Source: Serratia sarumanii
GTDB lineage: Bacteria > Pseudomonadota > Gammaproteobacteria > Enterobacterales > Enterobacteriaceae
Direction: 5' to 3'
DNA length: 64,000 nt
Assembly: GCF_029962605.1 (NCBI RefSeq)
Contig: NZ_CP124750.1
Span: 3,658,001 to 3,722,000, forward strand
Part shown: piece after piece, positions 9,576 through 17,978 of the stretch
Position numbering within the stretch: the first letter of the stretch is position 1
Layout: every line of letters starts with the position of its first letter
Position numbers and translations under genes: made by a program
Notes under the pieces: model-generated
The model's database searches: none
The model's input: only the letters and a program-made list of their open reading frames with translations
Told to the model about the DNA's origin: nothing

Positions 9576-9671
9576 TTACAGCGAGGTACCGATAGAAAGG
9601 GGCGAACCGACCGCCAATGCGAACAACAGCACACAGCCAATCGCGATCGCCGCCGCCAGATCATTTTTCAT
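9576..9671 (-). CDS. Small hydrophobic peptide, 31 residues
   Basis: Not recognised. The minus strand encodes M-K-N-D-L followed by one continuous hydrophobic segment (about residues 5-27) and a short polar tail ending in TAA. AGGGGA lies eight bases before the ATG and a perfect hairpin follows the stop, which together argue for a real gene. The layout (two charged residues, then one membrane helix) resembles single-span enterobacterial small proteins and also type I toxins; no antisense RNA is proven. It lies between perM and a stretch with two minus-strand terminators. Confidence 0.6.
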   Translation of the reverse strand: MKNDLAAAIAIGCVLLFALAVGSPLSIGTSL

Positions 9672-9754
9672 TTTCCCATCCCCTGATGCTTAAACTGATT
9701 ATCGTCACGAACTCTGTCGGTTCTTGCGTTGCGGCCTTTTCTGATGCACGTCAT

Positions 9755-9779
9755 TAAAAACCCCCGCCGCAGCGGGGGA
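9755..9779 (-). terminator. Minus-strand terminator, transcript unknown
   Basis: On the minus strand a 7-bp stem (CCCCCGC / GCGGGGG) with four-base loop precedes TTTTT. No protein gene ends here. It may end a small RNA starting somewhere in 9785-9915, or act as a leader terminator before the 31-residue peptide gene. Confidence 0.7.
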
Positions 9780-9919
9780 GAAAACGTTCTGGTGCATCAA
9801 GTGTTACAAGGAGGTCATGAGGGATTGCTAACCCTAAATGACTATTTCAAGCTAGGATTATTCCCAGAGCATGGCAAGCGATCGCGTCGAGGTTATCCGC
9901 ACTTTGAGATAAACCTCAT

Positions 9920-9945
9920 AAAAAAATCCCGCACGGCAGCGGGAT
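9920..9945 (-). terminator. Second minus-strand terminator, transcript unknown
   Basis: Stem ATCCCGC / GCGGGAT followed by seven T on the minus strand. With the one at 9755-9779 it makes two tandem terminators about 165 bases apart in the 9672-10195 gap. That gap has no convincing protein gene; a 24-codon minus-strand frame runs through this stem and is probably chance. Confidence 0.7.
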
Positions 9946-9987
9946 GAAGGGATGATAACGTCATGAATTTTTTATGCGGACAATGAG

Positions 9988-10019
9988 GCGGTATTGTCGT
10001 CATTTGGCGACAATACCGC
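9988..10019. repeat. Perfect 12-bp inverted repeat
   Basis: GCGGTATTGTCG, an eight-base spacer, then CGACAATACCGC. No T run on either side, so a protein-binding site or RNA hairpin is more likely than a terminator. It lies between the tandem minus-strand terminators and the plus-strand gene at 10196. Confidence 0.7.
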
Positions 10020-10195
10020 GCCGGCACGGCGGTCACAAGGGAAATTTGGCCACGGTGAGGAAATCAGAATTTCGCCACTGCACGCGATCGTGCGCCCGCC
10101 AGCATCAACGAAAAAATGAGATTTTCGTCAGACAGCCGCCGGGCAAAAACCGGTAGCATGGCCGATATCATCCCAAACGCCGTAGGGGAAAAAAG

Positions 10196-10408
10196 ATGAA
10201 CAGCAAACCGTGTGAATTTGATGAAGCCATCTGTCTGGCGATCGGGCGTGGCGTTTGCGAAGTCGTGAAGATAGGGGATGAAATCAGCGTCTTCTCCCTG
10301 CTGGAAGCCATCGAGAGCTTCATCGAACGGCAGGCGCTCAGCGAAAGCGAAATCGCGGCGGCGGACGACGCGCTGGATCTGATCAGCGTGCTCACCCATC
10401 GGTCATAG
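10196..10408 (+). CDS. Small cytosolic protein, possibly FumD-like (DUF2767)
   Basis: A 70-residue acidic protein, with AGGGGA upstream of the ATG. No membrane segment or signal is seen. Spacing of the helices and the motif pattern AIGRGVCEVVKIGDEI...ESFIERQALSE recalls the FumD/DUF2767 family (about 69 residues in E. coli), but identity is low by eye and I would not assign a function. The next gene, on the other strand, is the TonB receptor. Confidence 0.65.
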   Translation: MNSKPCEFDEAICLAIGRGVCEVVKIGDEISVFSLLEAIESFIERQALSESEIAAADDALDLISVLTHRS

Positions 10409-10480
10409 TGAAAAACGATCCCCCGGTGACGAAGAAACCGGCGCCCCATCACATGTGGGCCGCCGTCGTTTCTGTATCGC

Positions 10481-12676
10481 TTAGAAGTCGTAAGTTACCG
10501 ACGCTTTCAGCGTTCTCGCCTGTCCCTGGAAGACGTAAGTGCCATTGCTTTCTACGCCGGACCAATACTTCTCGTTCGTGACGTTGTCCAACCCCACACG
10601 CCATACCAGCGTATTTTGATCCTCATTCAAACGCATGCGATAGCGAAGGCCGAGATCCAGGGTCGTGAAACTATCGAGCTTTTTGGTATTGGCGGAGTCG
10701 GCATATTGCGAACCGGTATGCCGCACTTTCGCCGTCGCCGTCAGGCCATCGACCGGCCTGATATCGTATTCCGCCCCCAGCACCGCGTAGAAGTGCGCTA
10801 CGCCGATAGCGTCTTTGCCATCGTTACGGCCGCCCTGGGTTTTGGTCAGCTCGGGCGAAAGCCAGGTAGCGCTGCCGTTAAGGCGCAGGCCGAAGGCCGG
10901 TTCGCCAAATACATTCAACTCCACGCCGCGGTTACGTTGCTCGCCGTTCAACGTGTAGTAGTTGTTGCTGTCGATCATGGTGGCCGGCTTTTTGATTTCA
11001 AACAACGCCAACGAACCGCCCACGCGTTCGAAATCAACTTTCACGCCCACTTCATTTTGCTTGGAACGGGCGATACCGGTACTCTGCCCGAAGTTAGCCG
11101 CCTCTTTCGGCGCAATGCCGCCAGGCTGCAACGCCTCGGTATGGTTGGCATAAAGCGACACCGTTTCCCACGGCTTGTAGACCAGCCCGAACGTCGGCAT
11201 CCAGCGGCTTTGCGTATAACGGGAGGCGGTATCCTCCAGGCCGGTGGCGTTGCTGTAATTACGCACCACCACTTTCTGATGGCGCGCCGCCGCCGTTAAC
11301 AACACCCGGTCGCCGAAAAAGCCCAACGTATCGCTGAACAACCAGCCCTGCGTCCGGTTACGCGCCGTGGTCAGCGGATCGCTGTAGTTGCCGCCGAAAT
11401 AGGCATTGTCCGGTATTGCGACATCATGGTTATCGTAGATATTGGTCGTCGGATTGTTGGCGGACATGCGCCACGCGGTTTTGTCGCGTTTAATCTGCGC
11501 GGAATAGCCGACGTTGACCCGATGCGAAACCGCCCAGGTCGTGAACTTGCCCTCAAGCCCCGCCATGCCGCTGAAAGCGTCGATAATGCGGTTGGTGTCC
11601 AGGCGCCCAACCGTGGCGTCGCCGTTGGCGTTGATGAGCTTCGGTGCGCTGTAAACACCGGTTTCATGGCCATGCTGCGCGCCCAAGCCGGCATAGGCCT
11701 TCCAGTCGCGGGTTAAATCATATTCCGCTTTCGCCATGCCGAATTCGTTCTCGATATCGCTGTAGCCCCACTGCTGACTGTAATTTTTACGGGTGTCAGG
11801 CACCGCGGGTATCACATCGATGCCGCTGATGTTGACCCCCATCGTTCCCCCATGGAAGGTCTTTTTCTGATAACCGAAGTCCAACGATGAACGGAAACGA
11901 TCGCCGCGATAGTCCAGCCCAACTGATGCCAGCGTCGTGCGCCGCTTATCATCCTCAACCGCCGTTTCACCCTCACGGTGCACCAGGTTGACGCGAGCGC
12001 CAAACTGGTTGTCGTCACCAAAACGGCGGCCCAGATCCAGCGTGCCGCCCACCTGAGAATCGGAGGTGTAGTCGAGGCCGATCTGGGTGGTCGGCGTTTC
12101 TTCCGCCCGCTTCGGTTCAAGATTGATCATGCCGCCAACGCCGCTGGAAGCCAGGCCGTTCAATAGGGCGTTCGCCCCTTTGAAGATCTCCACCCGCTCC
12201 AGCATCTGGGTATCCATCACCTGGCGCGGCACCACGCCCGGCAGCCCGCCCATCGTCATGTCGTCGCCGTCCAGTTGGAAACCGCGAATACGATAGGTTT
12301 CGGCGAAGTTACCGTACCCCTGCACCGCCTGTACACCCGCGTCGTTGCTGACCACGTCGGCGATGGTCTTCGCCTGCTGATCCTGTACCAGCTTCGCGGT
12401 ATAACCTATGACGTTGAACGGAACGTCCATCGCTTTCTGTTCGCCCAACATTCCCAGGCGGCCGCCGTGGGCGACCTGTCCATCCAGGTAGGCGGGCACC
12501 AAATCATTGCCGCCGGAGTTGAAATCGCCGTGTTTTTCGGCCCGGACAACCAGGGTGTCCTCCTGGTTTTTCTTGGCGCCGCCGTCTGCGGCCAGCGCCC
12601 CCTGGCTCAGCGCGCCAATAGTCAGCGCCAGCAGCGTTTTACGTAAAGGGAAATTCGTTGTACTGGTGTTGTGCAT
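10481..12676 (-). CDS. TonB-dependent siderophore receptor
   Basis: A 731-residue outer-membrane receptor. A signal peptide (about 1-29, ending ALA) leads to a short TonB-box-like stretch (EDTLVV), a plug domain (about 75-180, with RIRGFQLDGDD and VEIFKGANALLNG) and a 22-strand barrel ending in the aromatic C-terminus VTYDF. The plug motifs fit the ferric-siderophore class (FhuE/FoxA/FpvA type); the exact ligand cannot be told. It is the second gene of an operon with the lipoprotein at 12733-13815, 56 bases upstream, and a Fur box precedes the pair. Confidence 0.9.
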   Translation of the reverse strand: MHNTSTTNFPLRKTLLALTIGALSQGALAADGGAKKNQEDTLVVRAEKHGDFNSGGNDLVPAYLDGQVAHGGRLGMLGEQKAMDVPFNVIGYTAKLVQDQQAKTIADVVSNDAGVQAVQGYGNFAETYRIRGFQLDGDDMTMGGLPGVVPRQVMDTQMLERVEIFKGANALLNGLASSGVGGMINLEPKRAEETPTTQIGLDYTSDSQVGGTLDLGRRFGDDNQFGARVNLVHREGETAVEDDKRRTTLASVGLDYRGDRFRSSLDFGYQKKTFHGGTMGVNISGIDVIPAVPDTRKNYSQQWGYSDIENEFGMAKAEYDLTRDWKAYAGLGAQHGHETGVYSAPKLINANGDATVGRLDTNRIIDAFSGMAGLEGKFTTWAVSHRVNVGYSAQIKRDKTAWRMSANNPTTNIYDNHDVAIPDNAYFGGNYSDPLTTARNRTQGWLFSDTLGFFGDRVLLTAAARHQKVVVRNYSNATGLEDTASRYTQSRWMPTFGLVYKPWETVSLYANHTEALQPGGIAPKEAANFGQSTGIARSKQNEVGVKVDFERVGGSLALFEIKKPATMIDSNNYYTLNGEQRNRGVELNVFGEPAFGLRLNGSATWLSPELTKTQGGRNDGKDAIGVAHFYAVLGAEYDIRPVDGLTATAKVRHTGSQYADSANTKKLDSFTTLDLGLRYRMRLNEDQNTLVWRVGLDNVTNEKYWSGVESNGTYVFQGQARTLKASVTYDF

Positions 12677-12732
12677 AATTCACTCATGAATGAGGATAAA
12701 AGTTAAATGGCCCGTCGCCGGGCCGATGGGGC

Positions 12733-13815
12733 TTATTTATTCAACGCGATGCGAACCACGCTGTCCGGCCCCTGAGTGGAATGATCTTTGTTAAACGGCT
12801 GTTTGACCGTAACGAACAATGTCTGGCCGTCTGCCGACAGCAGCAAGCTGTTTGGATTCGGCGGCAGCGGCCAGCGCTGTTTCACCGCATAGGTCGTCGC
12901 ATCCAGGCTCAGCACATTGCCGGATTCACGCTGCGAGATGTAAATTTCGTTGCGCCGTGGATTGAAAACGACAGCCAAAGAGTCGCCCACATCAAGCCGC
13001 TTCAATAACTTCCCGGTGTGAATATCCAAGACCAGCGTGGTCTTCGCCTTGGAGTTGTCGGTGACGAACAAACGACCGGTAGCCTCGTCCTCCGCCATAT
13101 TGAGCAGCAGTGCGGGTTGGTCTCCCAACGGTTTCCAGCGTTTTTCGATGCGGTTGGAACGCGGGTTGATCACCAGGATCTCGCCGCTGCCATTGGCGGC
13201 ATACACGCGTTGGGTCTGTTCGGAGTAATGCAGGCCGGTCATCCATTTGCCGGTATTTTTAATGCGCGTTTTCAGCTTGAGCGATTCAGCGTCAACCACC
13301 CAAATTTGCGCCGGGTCGGCCACCGCCCCCACATACAGCGTGTTGTCGTGAGCCAGAATTTGGCGCGCACCATACGGCAACCCTTTCTCATTGCGCTCGC
13401 TGAACAGCAAACGCCCTTTCACCTTACCGTCGGCGGCGCCGATTGCGCTGATGCCGCCGTCCAGCGAATTGCTGACATAAAGGGTTTTCCCATCCGCAGC
13501 GGCCTGCATGGCGAAATTTTTCAGGTCGGTATGCGTCGTGCCAAGGGTTTTCAGGGTCTTGGCGTCCAGCTTATAGACCACGCCGCCCTGCACATCTTTA
13601 AAACTTTCGGCGCTGGCGACGTACAGCGCATCTCCCCCTGGCGTCAGCGCCATTTCATACAAGCCATAAGCCAGTTGGCGTTTGACGACGCTGTCGGATT
13701 GCGCCACTTGCGCGAGAGGTTGCACAGCAGGAGAAGAGGAATTGGTTTGGTGCGGCGCACAGCCGCTTAGCGCCATACCCGTCAGCAGGGCGAGCACAGA
13801 GATTTTCATTTTCAT
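12733..13815 (-). CDS. YncE-like beta-propeller lipoprotein
   Basis: A 360-residue exported protein. The signal peptide ends in lipobox LSGC (Cys19), so it should be lipidated. The rest is a run of YVTN-type repeats (DALYVASAES, KTLYVSNSLDGG, NTLYVGAVAD, RLFVTDNS, NEIYISQRESG, QTLFVTV) forming a seven-bladed propeller as in periplasmic YncE. E. coli yncE is iron-regulated and lies beside the TonB receptor gene yncD; the same pairing here suggests a role linked to receptor-mediated uptake. Start has AAGGA eight bases upstream. First gene of the operon. Confidence 0.85.
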   Translation of the reverse strand: MKMKISVLALLTGMALSGCAPHQTNSSSPAVQPLAQVAQSDSVVKRQLAYGLYEMALTPGGDALYVASAESFKDVQGGVVYKLDAKTLKTLGTTHTDLKNFAMQAAADGKTLYVSNSLDGGISAIGAADGKVKGRLLFSERNEKGLPYGARQILAHDNTLYVGAVADPAQIWVVDAESLKLKTRIKNTGKWMTGLHYSEQTQRVYAANGSGEILVINPRSNRIEKRWKPLGDQPALLLNMAEDEATGRLFVTDNSKAKTTLVLDIHTGKLLKRLDVGDSLAVVFNPRRNEIYISQRESGNVLSLDATTYAVKQRWPLPPNPNSLLLSADGQTLFVTVKQPFNKDHSTQGPDSVVRIALNK

Positions 13816-13992
13816 CGGGGAAATCCTTGACCATTCAAAACGGTGTTTACGGCGGGCTCTGCAGTTTAGTTTTGAGCTTTCTCATCACGAGAAATGAGCG
13901 CCACCGCGCGTCTCAGTGTTTCCCTGTGAATCAACCATCACGCTAATGCAGGCTAATAACTCCTTCGTGCGCCCGCGAACAACAAAGAGAAT

Positions 13993-14011
13993 GAGAAACA
14001 TACTCATTATT
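13993..14011 (-). promoter_or_regulatory. Candidate Fur box for the lipoprotein-TonB receptor operon
   Basis: AATAATGAGTATGTTTCTC on the minus strand matches the Fur consensus GATAATGATAATCATTATC at 13 of 19 positions. It lies about 180 bases upstream of the operon start, within the 13816-14207 gap. That gap also holds a small dyad (CTCAT at 13881, ATGAG at 13894) and no convincing gene. Confidence 0.55.
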
Positions 14012-14207
14012 ATTTACGCAATCAAGCGTAATTATTTTCCTTCCTTCTCTAAAAGTCATGGCGACATCTCGTATTATCAAAACCAATCCGCCAGCTATCG
14101 ATCCCGGTGCCGTGCATGGTTATCTCGCCTTACACCGTCGATAAACGGCCTCACCCTGCGTACAGGCACTTAACAACGAACGAACAGACAACAGGAGAAG
14201 CCCCCTC

Positions 14208-14660
14208 ATGACAACCCCTGCCCCACGGGAGTGGCAGCGTGCGGACTATCTCGTCAGCACCGATCCCGCTCTGCTGGATCTCGATGCCATCCATGCATTT
14301 CTGACCCGTTCGTCATGGGCGGAAGGCATTGATAAAGAGACCGTCCGCCAGTCCCTCGCCCACAGCCTGTGCTTCGGTTTGTATCACGGCGCCAGGCAGA
14401 TCGGTTTCGCCCGGCTGGTTACCGATTACGCCACTTTCGGCTATCTGTGCGACGTGTACGTGCTGGAAACGTACCAAAAAAGCGGGCTGGGTCTGTGGCT
14501 GGCGGAATGCTGCCAGGCCCATCCGCTGATGGCGACGCTGCGGCGAGTCATGCTGGTCACCAGCACCGCCCCCTGGCTCTATGAAAAAGTGGGCTATAGC
14601 GCCATCAACCGCCCCGACTTTGTCTGGCAGATCGCCCGGCCGGACATCTATCGGCGGTAA
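14208..14660 (+). CDS. GNAT family N-acetyltransferase
   Basis: A 150-residue single-domain GNAT. The acetyl-CoA segment is present in the form YVLETYQKSGLGLWL, following the beta-strand IGFARLVTDYATFGYLCDVYV, and ends with WLYEKVGYS. The substrate is unknown. ACAGGAGAA lies upstream of the ATG. It converges on the LysE gene with only two bases between stops. Confidence 0.85.
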   Translation: MTTPAPREWQRADYLVSTDPALLDLDAIHAFLTRSSWAEGIDKETVRQSLAHSLCFGLYHGARQIGFARLVTDYATFGYLCDVYVLETYQKSGLGLWLAECCQAHPLMATLRRVMLVTSTAPWLYEKVGYSAINRPDFVWQIARPDIYRR

Positions 14661-14662
14661 TG

Positions 14663-15280
14663 CTATTTCAGCGCCTGTTCGGCCAGCAGCCCGAGGGCGA
14701 TGACGATCATCGCCGCGCCGGAGATGCGCCCCACCACCTTCGCAGCCTGTGGGCGCGTGCGCAGTACCGACTGCGATCCGAATCCCACCAGCAGATACAC
14801 CAGGCCGCAGCTGATCAAATGCACGACGCCCAACGCCAGCATCTGCATCGGCACCGACCATTCGGCCCGGGCGTCGGTAAACTGCGGCAGCAGCGCCAAA
14901 AACAGCAGAAACACCTTGGGGTTCAGGCCGCTGACGCACACGCCCTTGCCGGCCCAGCGCAGCCAGGAGTCGGAACGCTGATCTTCACCGGCGCCGGGCA
15001 CCGGCGGGTGCAGCAGCATGTTGCAACCGATCCACAAGAGGTAAGCCGCTCCCAGCAAGGTAAGCGCCGTCAGCGCCAGCGGGTTGCCGATCAGCAGCGC
15101 GCCGACGCCCGCCACCACGCTCGCAATCATCAACAAATGGCCAAACAGCAAACCGGCGACGGCGGGCACCACCACCCGGCCGCGAATGCCCGCCGAGATC
15201 ACATAGGCCCAATCCATACCCGGCGTGATCACCAATAAAATCGATACCGCCCAAAAAGCGGCGAACAGAGCGAGCGTCAT
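14663..15280 (-). CDS. LysE/RhtB family amino-acid exporter
   Basis: A 205-residue protein with about six membrane helices. The N-terminal VITPGMDWAYVISAGIRGR and central GLNPKVFLLFLALLPQF are family signatures of LysE/RhtB exporters of amino acids or derivatives. It is divergent from an Lrp/AsnC regulator across a 193-base gap, a common pairing in which the regulator senses the exported amino acid. The substrate cannot be deduced. Confidence 0.9.
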   Translation of the reverse strand: MTLALFAAFWAVSILLVITPGMDWAYVISAGIRGRVVVPAVAGLLFGHLLMIASVVAGVGALLIGNPLALTALTLLGAAYLLWIGCNMLLHPPVPGAGEDQRSDSWLRWAGKGVCVSGLNPKVFLLFLALLPQFTDARAEWSVPMQMLALGVVHLISCGLVYLLVGFGSQSVLRTRPQAAKVVGRISGAAMIVIALGLLAEQALK

Positions 15281-15473
15281 ACCGCCGCCCTCTCAAACGC
15301 GCTGCGCCACACCGAACAGAGAACCATTGCGCTTTCCTCGTGGAAGAAGAACGGCCCCGCCTGCCGCGGCGGCCGTCAAAATCGTTCAACAGATGGCAAG
15401 AATATCCTCAAGGGATTAAAATGTGCTTTCAATTACTTGCCTGAAATCGGCATAAGCGGGGAAATTCTTCTAA

Positions 15474-15935
15474 ATGGATAAGATTGATCGCAAGATTCTT
15501 GCTGAACTGCAGGCTGACGGCCGTTTGTCGGTGACCGAGCTGGCCGAGCGGATCGGGTTGAGCGTATCCCCCTGCCACCGCCGGGTGCGGGCGTTAGAGG
15601 AATCCGGGGTGATCAGAGGTTACCGCGCCCAGCTCGATCCCGGCAGCCTGGGCTATAACTTTTCCGCCCTGGTGTTCGTCACCATGCGCGAAGGCGATCG
15701 CCGCGCCGTTGAAACCTTCGAAAACGCCATGATGGACATTCCGCAGGTGGTGCAGGCGCAGCGGCTGTTCGGCGATCCGGACTATCTGCTGCACGTGATC
15801 GCCCGCGATCTGCCCGCCTTTCAACAGCTTTACGACGAGAAACTCTCCGCTCTGCCGGGCGTGCAGCGCCTGAGCTCCACCCTGGTGATGAAAACCGTAG
15901 TGCCGGAGCGTTCATTCCTGCCGCTGGGAAAATGA
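15474..15935 (+). CDS. Lrp/AsnC family transcriptional regulator
   Basis: A 153-residue regulator: N-terminal winged helix-turn-helix (about 1-60, DRKILAELQADGRLSVTEL and SVSPCHRRVRALEESGVI) and C-terminal RAM ligand domain (about 70-145, with GDPDYLLHVIARD). Probably controls the divergent LysE-type exporter in response to an amino acid; this is inference from context. Confidence 0.9.
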   Translation: MDKIDRKILAELQADGRLSVTELAERIGLSVSPCHRRVRALEESGVIRGYRAQLDPGSLGYNFSALVFVTMREGDRRAVETFENAMMDIPQVVQAQRLFGDPDYLLHVIARDLPAFQQLYDEKLSALPGVQRLSSTLVMKTVVPERSFLPLGK

Positions 15936-15937
15936 CG

Positions 15938-15963
15938 ACGGGAGCGTTGCCGCTCCCGTTTTG
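15938..15963 (+). terminator. Rho-independent terminator of the Lrp-type gene
   Basis: Nine-bp stem (ACGGGAGCG / CGCTCCCGT) with a four-base loop and TTTT tail, starting three bases after the stop. Confidence 0.85.
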
Positions 15964-15969
15964 ACTTCT

Positions 15970-17178
15970 TTAAGGCACAATCACGAAATCCGGATTGGCT
16001 ACGGCGAACAGCGCCTCGCGATCCGCCGCCGGTGGATAAATCCACTGCGTATTGATCTCCTGCTTAATCTTTTTGCCTTCCTGACGGGTAAAACGCACCT
16101 GGCGATCCCAGCCTTCGGTATACAGCGCGCCCCAAGGCCCCAGATCCAGACAGGTCACATACTTCGGCTGGCTGTACGGGTGCGTCGGCAATCCCGCCAG
16201 CTCCGCCGCCGCATTGTGGCCGGCCACGCGGCCAAGACTCATCGCATGCTGGCAGGTCATCAGGTTGTGGTTGCCGAGATCGTCGGTCGCCGCCTTCACC
16301 GTATCCCCGGTCACGAAAATGCCCGCCGCCGCCGGCGCGCGCAGGAAGGCATCGCCGATCACCCGGCCGTTGCCGTCGCGCTCGCCGGGGATCTGCTCGG
16401 TCAGCGGATGCGCCCGCACGCCCGCCGCCAGGATCACCGTGTTGGCGGCGATGCGCTCACCGTTCGACAGCATCACCCCCTCGGCGTCGATGGCCGAGAC
16501 GCGCAGGCCGGCCCGCGCCTCCACGCCGCACTCCGCCAGCGCCTGGCGTATCACCGCCCCCGGCTCCGCCCCCATCCCGGCGCCCACTTCCGGCGCGCTA
16601 TCGACGATCACCACGCGCACGTTCTCGTCTTTGCCCAGCACATCCCGCAGCCGCTGCGGCATCTCCGCCGCGCTCTCCAGCCCGGTCAGCCCCGCACCCA
16701 CCACCACGGCGGTGTTGCGCGCCGGCGTCGAGGGTTTGGCCGCCAGCGCTTTGATATGGGCATCCAAACGCTGCGCGCTTTCCAGCGTATCGACGTTGAA
16801 ACCGTATTCGGCAAAGCCCGGCACCGCAGGCACGGAGAGCCGACTGCCGGTGGCCCACACCAGGCGGTCGTAGACCAGCTCAAGGGATCCCCCCGTCGCC
16901 TGCGCCACCGTGAGCGTTTTGGCGGCGGCGTCGATGCGTTCTACCGTCCCGGCCAGGTGGCGCACGCCGACGGCGGCGAGCTGCGCGGAAATGTCCGGGT
17001 TCATGTTTTCCAGCACCGCTTCATACAGGCGCGGCCGGATGGTGACCGTGGGCGTCGGCGAGACCATGAGCACCTCGATATCGTCATGCTTACCGGCGAT
17101 GTTAATGGCGCGCATGGCGGACACGGCGGCCCAAAAACCGGCAAAACCGGAACCGGCAATCACTATTTTCTGCGTCAT
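15970..17178 (-). CDS. NAD(P)/FAD-dependent oxidoreductase (NDH-2-like)
   Basis: A 402-residue flavoprotein with two dinucleotide-binding folds: FAD at the N-terminus (GSGFAGFWAA, residues 8-17) and NAD(P)H in the middle (VVVGAGLTGLESAAEM). GIFVTGDT near residue 290 is the usual FAD-contacting motif. It resembles type II NADH dehydrogenases and related quinone or ferredoxin reductases; the acceptor is not evident. AAGGAG precedes the ATG. It follows the Rrf2 gene on the same strand after 158 bases that contain a hairpin (CCCGCC / GGCGGG at 17281-17303). Confidence 0.85.
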   Translation of the reverse strand: MTQKIVIAGSGFAGFWAAVSAMRAINIAGKHDDIEVLMVSPTPTVTIRPRLYEAVLENMNPDISAQLAAVGVRHLAGTVERIDAAAKTLTVAQATGGSLELVYDRLVWATGSRLSVPAVPGFAEYGFNVDTLESAQRLDAHIKALAAKPSTPARNTAVVVGAGLTGLESAAEMPQRLRDVLGKDENVRVVIVDSAPEVGAGMGAEPGAVIRQALAECGVEARAGLRVSAIDAEGVMLSNGERIAANTVILAAGVRAHPLTEQIPGERDGNGRVIGDAFLRAPAAAGIFVTGDTVKAATDDLGNHNLMTCQHAMSLGRVAGHNAAAELAGLPTHPYSQPKYVTCLDLGPWGALYTEGWDRQVRFTRQEGKKIKQEINTQWIYPPAADREALFAVANPDFVIVP

Positions 17179-17336
17179 GGGATGACTCCTTCATACAGGG
17201 TTAACCGGGCGATAAGGCTGCCCGCAAGTTTTCGGATGAACGATGCCGTTCCGCTCCCGTAACAGGGTGCAGAAGGCCCGCCCGCCCCTTCCGAAGAGGC
17301 GGGAAAAGTGTGTTTCGCTTTAAGGAAAGGCGGTGG

Positions 17337-17876
17337 TTAGGTCTTGGCGCGCGCCGTTTTTCCGCTGCGCGCGGTGCGTTCCGTCATGCGCTCGTCGAGC
17401 CAGAGGTTGACCTCACCGAAGAAGCCCTGCGGCGCCTTGCGGCCAAAGCGGGCCGCGACGGCGCCGAGGGTCTGCGCCGCCAGCGCGTCGCGCATCGCCT
17501 TCTCCGCCTGCAGCATCACCGCGTGGATGGCACATTTGCCGGAAACCGCCCAATCCGGCGGGGAATCGTCGAACACCGCACAGCGCCCGCGCACCTCCTG
17601 GCAATCGAACAGCGGCTTGTGCCCTTCAATGGCGTCGATGATCTCCAGGAAGCTGATCTCGTCCGCCGGGCGCGCCAGACGATAACCGCCGCGCACCCCT
17701 TCACTGGCGGCGACGATCCCTGCCTTTTCCAGCTTGGGGAAAATCTTGGCCAGAAAGCTGGGGGAGATGCCTTGCAGCTCGGCGAGTTCGCGGCTGCTGA
17801 GCGCGCGCTGGTTATCGCCGACCAGCCACAGCAGGCAGTGGATGCCATATTCAACGCTGGTTGTGATGTACGCCAT
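17337..17876 (-). CDS. Rrf2 family transcriptional regulator
   Basis: About 179 residues from the ATG at 17876. An N-terminal winged helix (SSRELAELQGISPSFLAKIFPKLEKAGIV) and wing (GVRGGYRLAR) are classic Rrf2. Three cysteines at FDCQEVRGRC and SGKCAIH form a likely iron-sulfur site like those of IscR and NsrR. A reading frame extends 47 codons further upstream but runs through the promoter and palindromes, so I reject it. It probably controls itself and the downstream FAD oxidoreductase; the signal (redox, NO or iron-sulfur status) is inferred only. Confidence 0.87.
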   Translation of the reverse strand: MAYITTSVEYGIHCLLWLVGDNQRALSSRELAELQGISPSFLAKIFPKLEKAGIVAASEGVRGGYRLARPADEISFLEIIDAIEGHKPLFDCQEVRGRCAVFDDSPPDWAVSGKCAIHAVMLQAEKAMRDALAAQTLGAVAARFGRKAPQGFFGEVNLWLDERMTERTARSGKTARAKT

Positions 17877-17910
17877 GTGTCCGTTTTCGACCGTCAATGA
17901 ATCTTCAATA

Positions 17911-17978
17911 ACGCAGACTATATGAGTCTGCGTTTCTCTTGTCAATAAAACACGGACAAAGTTGATCCGTGTTTTATT
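17911..17978 (-). promoter_or_regulatory. Rrf2 gene promoter with two palindromic operators
   Basis: On the minus strand TTGACA (17945-17940), a 17-base spacer and TATAGT (17922-17917) form a near-consensus sigma-70 promoter. A perfect 13-bp inverted repeat with nine-base spacer (AATAAAACACGGA / TCCGTGTTTTATT, 17944-17978) abuts and overlaps the -35. A perfect 9-bp repeat (ACGCAGACT / AGTCTGCGT, 17911-17933) covers the -10. This is the geometry of an autorepressor. The rest of 17877-18215 holds the bepA upstream region and no gene. Confidence 0.75.

Noticed and set aside
9818-9832. A start with a strong AAGGAGG site on the plus strand
   Set aside because: The frame is ATG AGG GAT TGC TAA, four codons. 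A leader peptide is possible but no regulated gene follows on that strand nearby.
9988-10019. Terminator reading of the 12-bp inverted repeat
   Set aside because: No T run follows on either strand.
13916-14173. 85-codon plus-strand frame before the GNAT gene
   Set aside because: It overlaps the Fur box and promoter region, has no ribosome site and no recognisable protein features.
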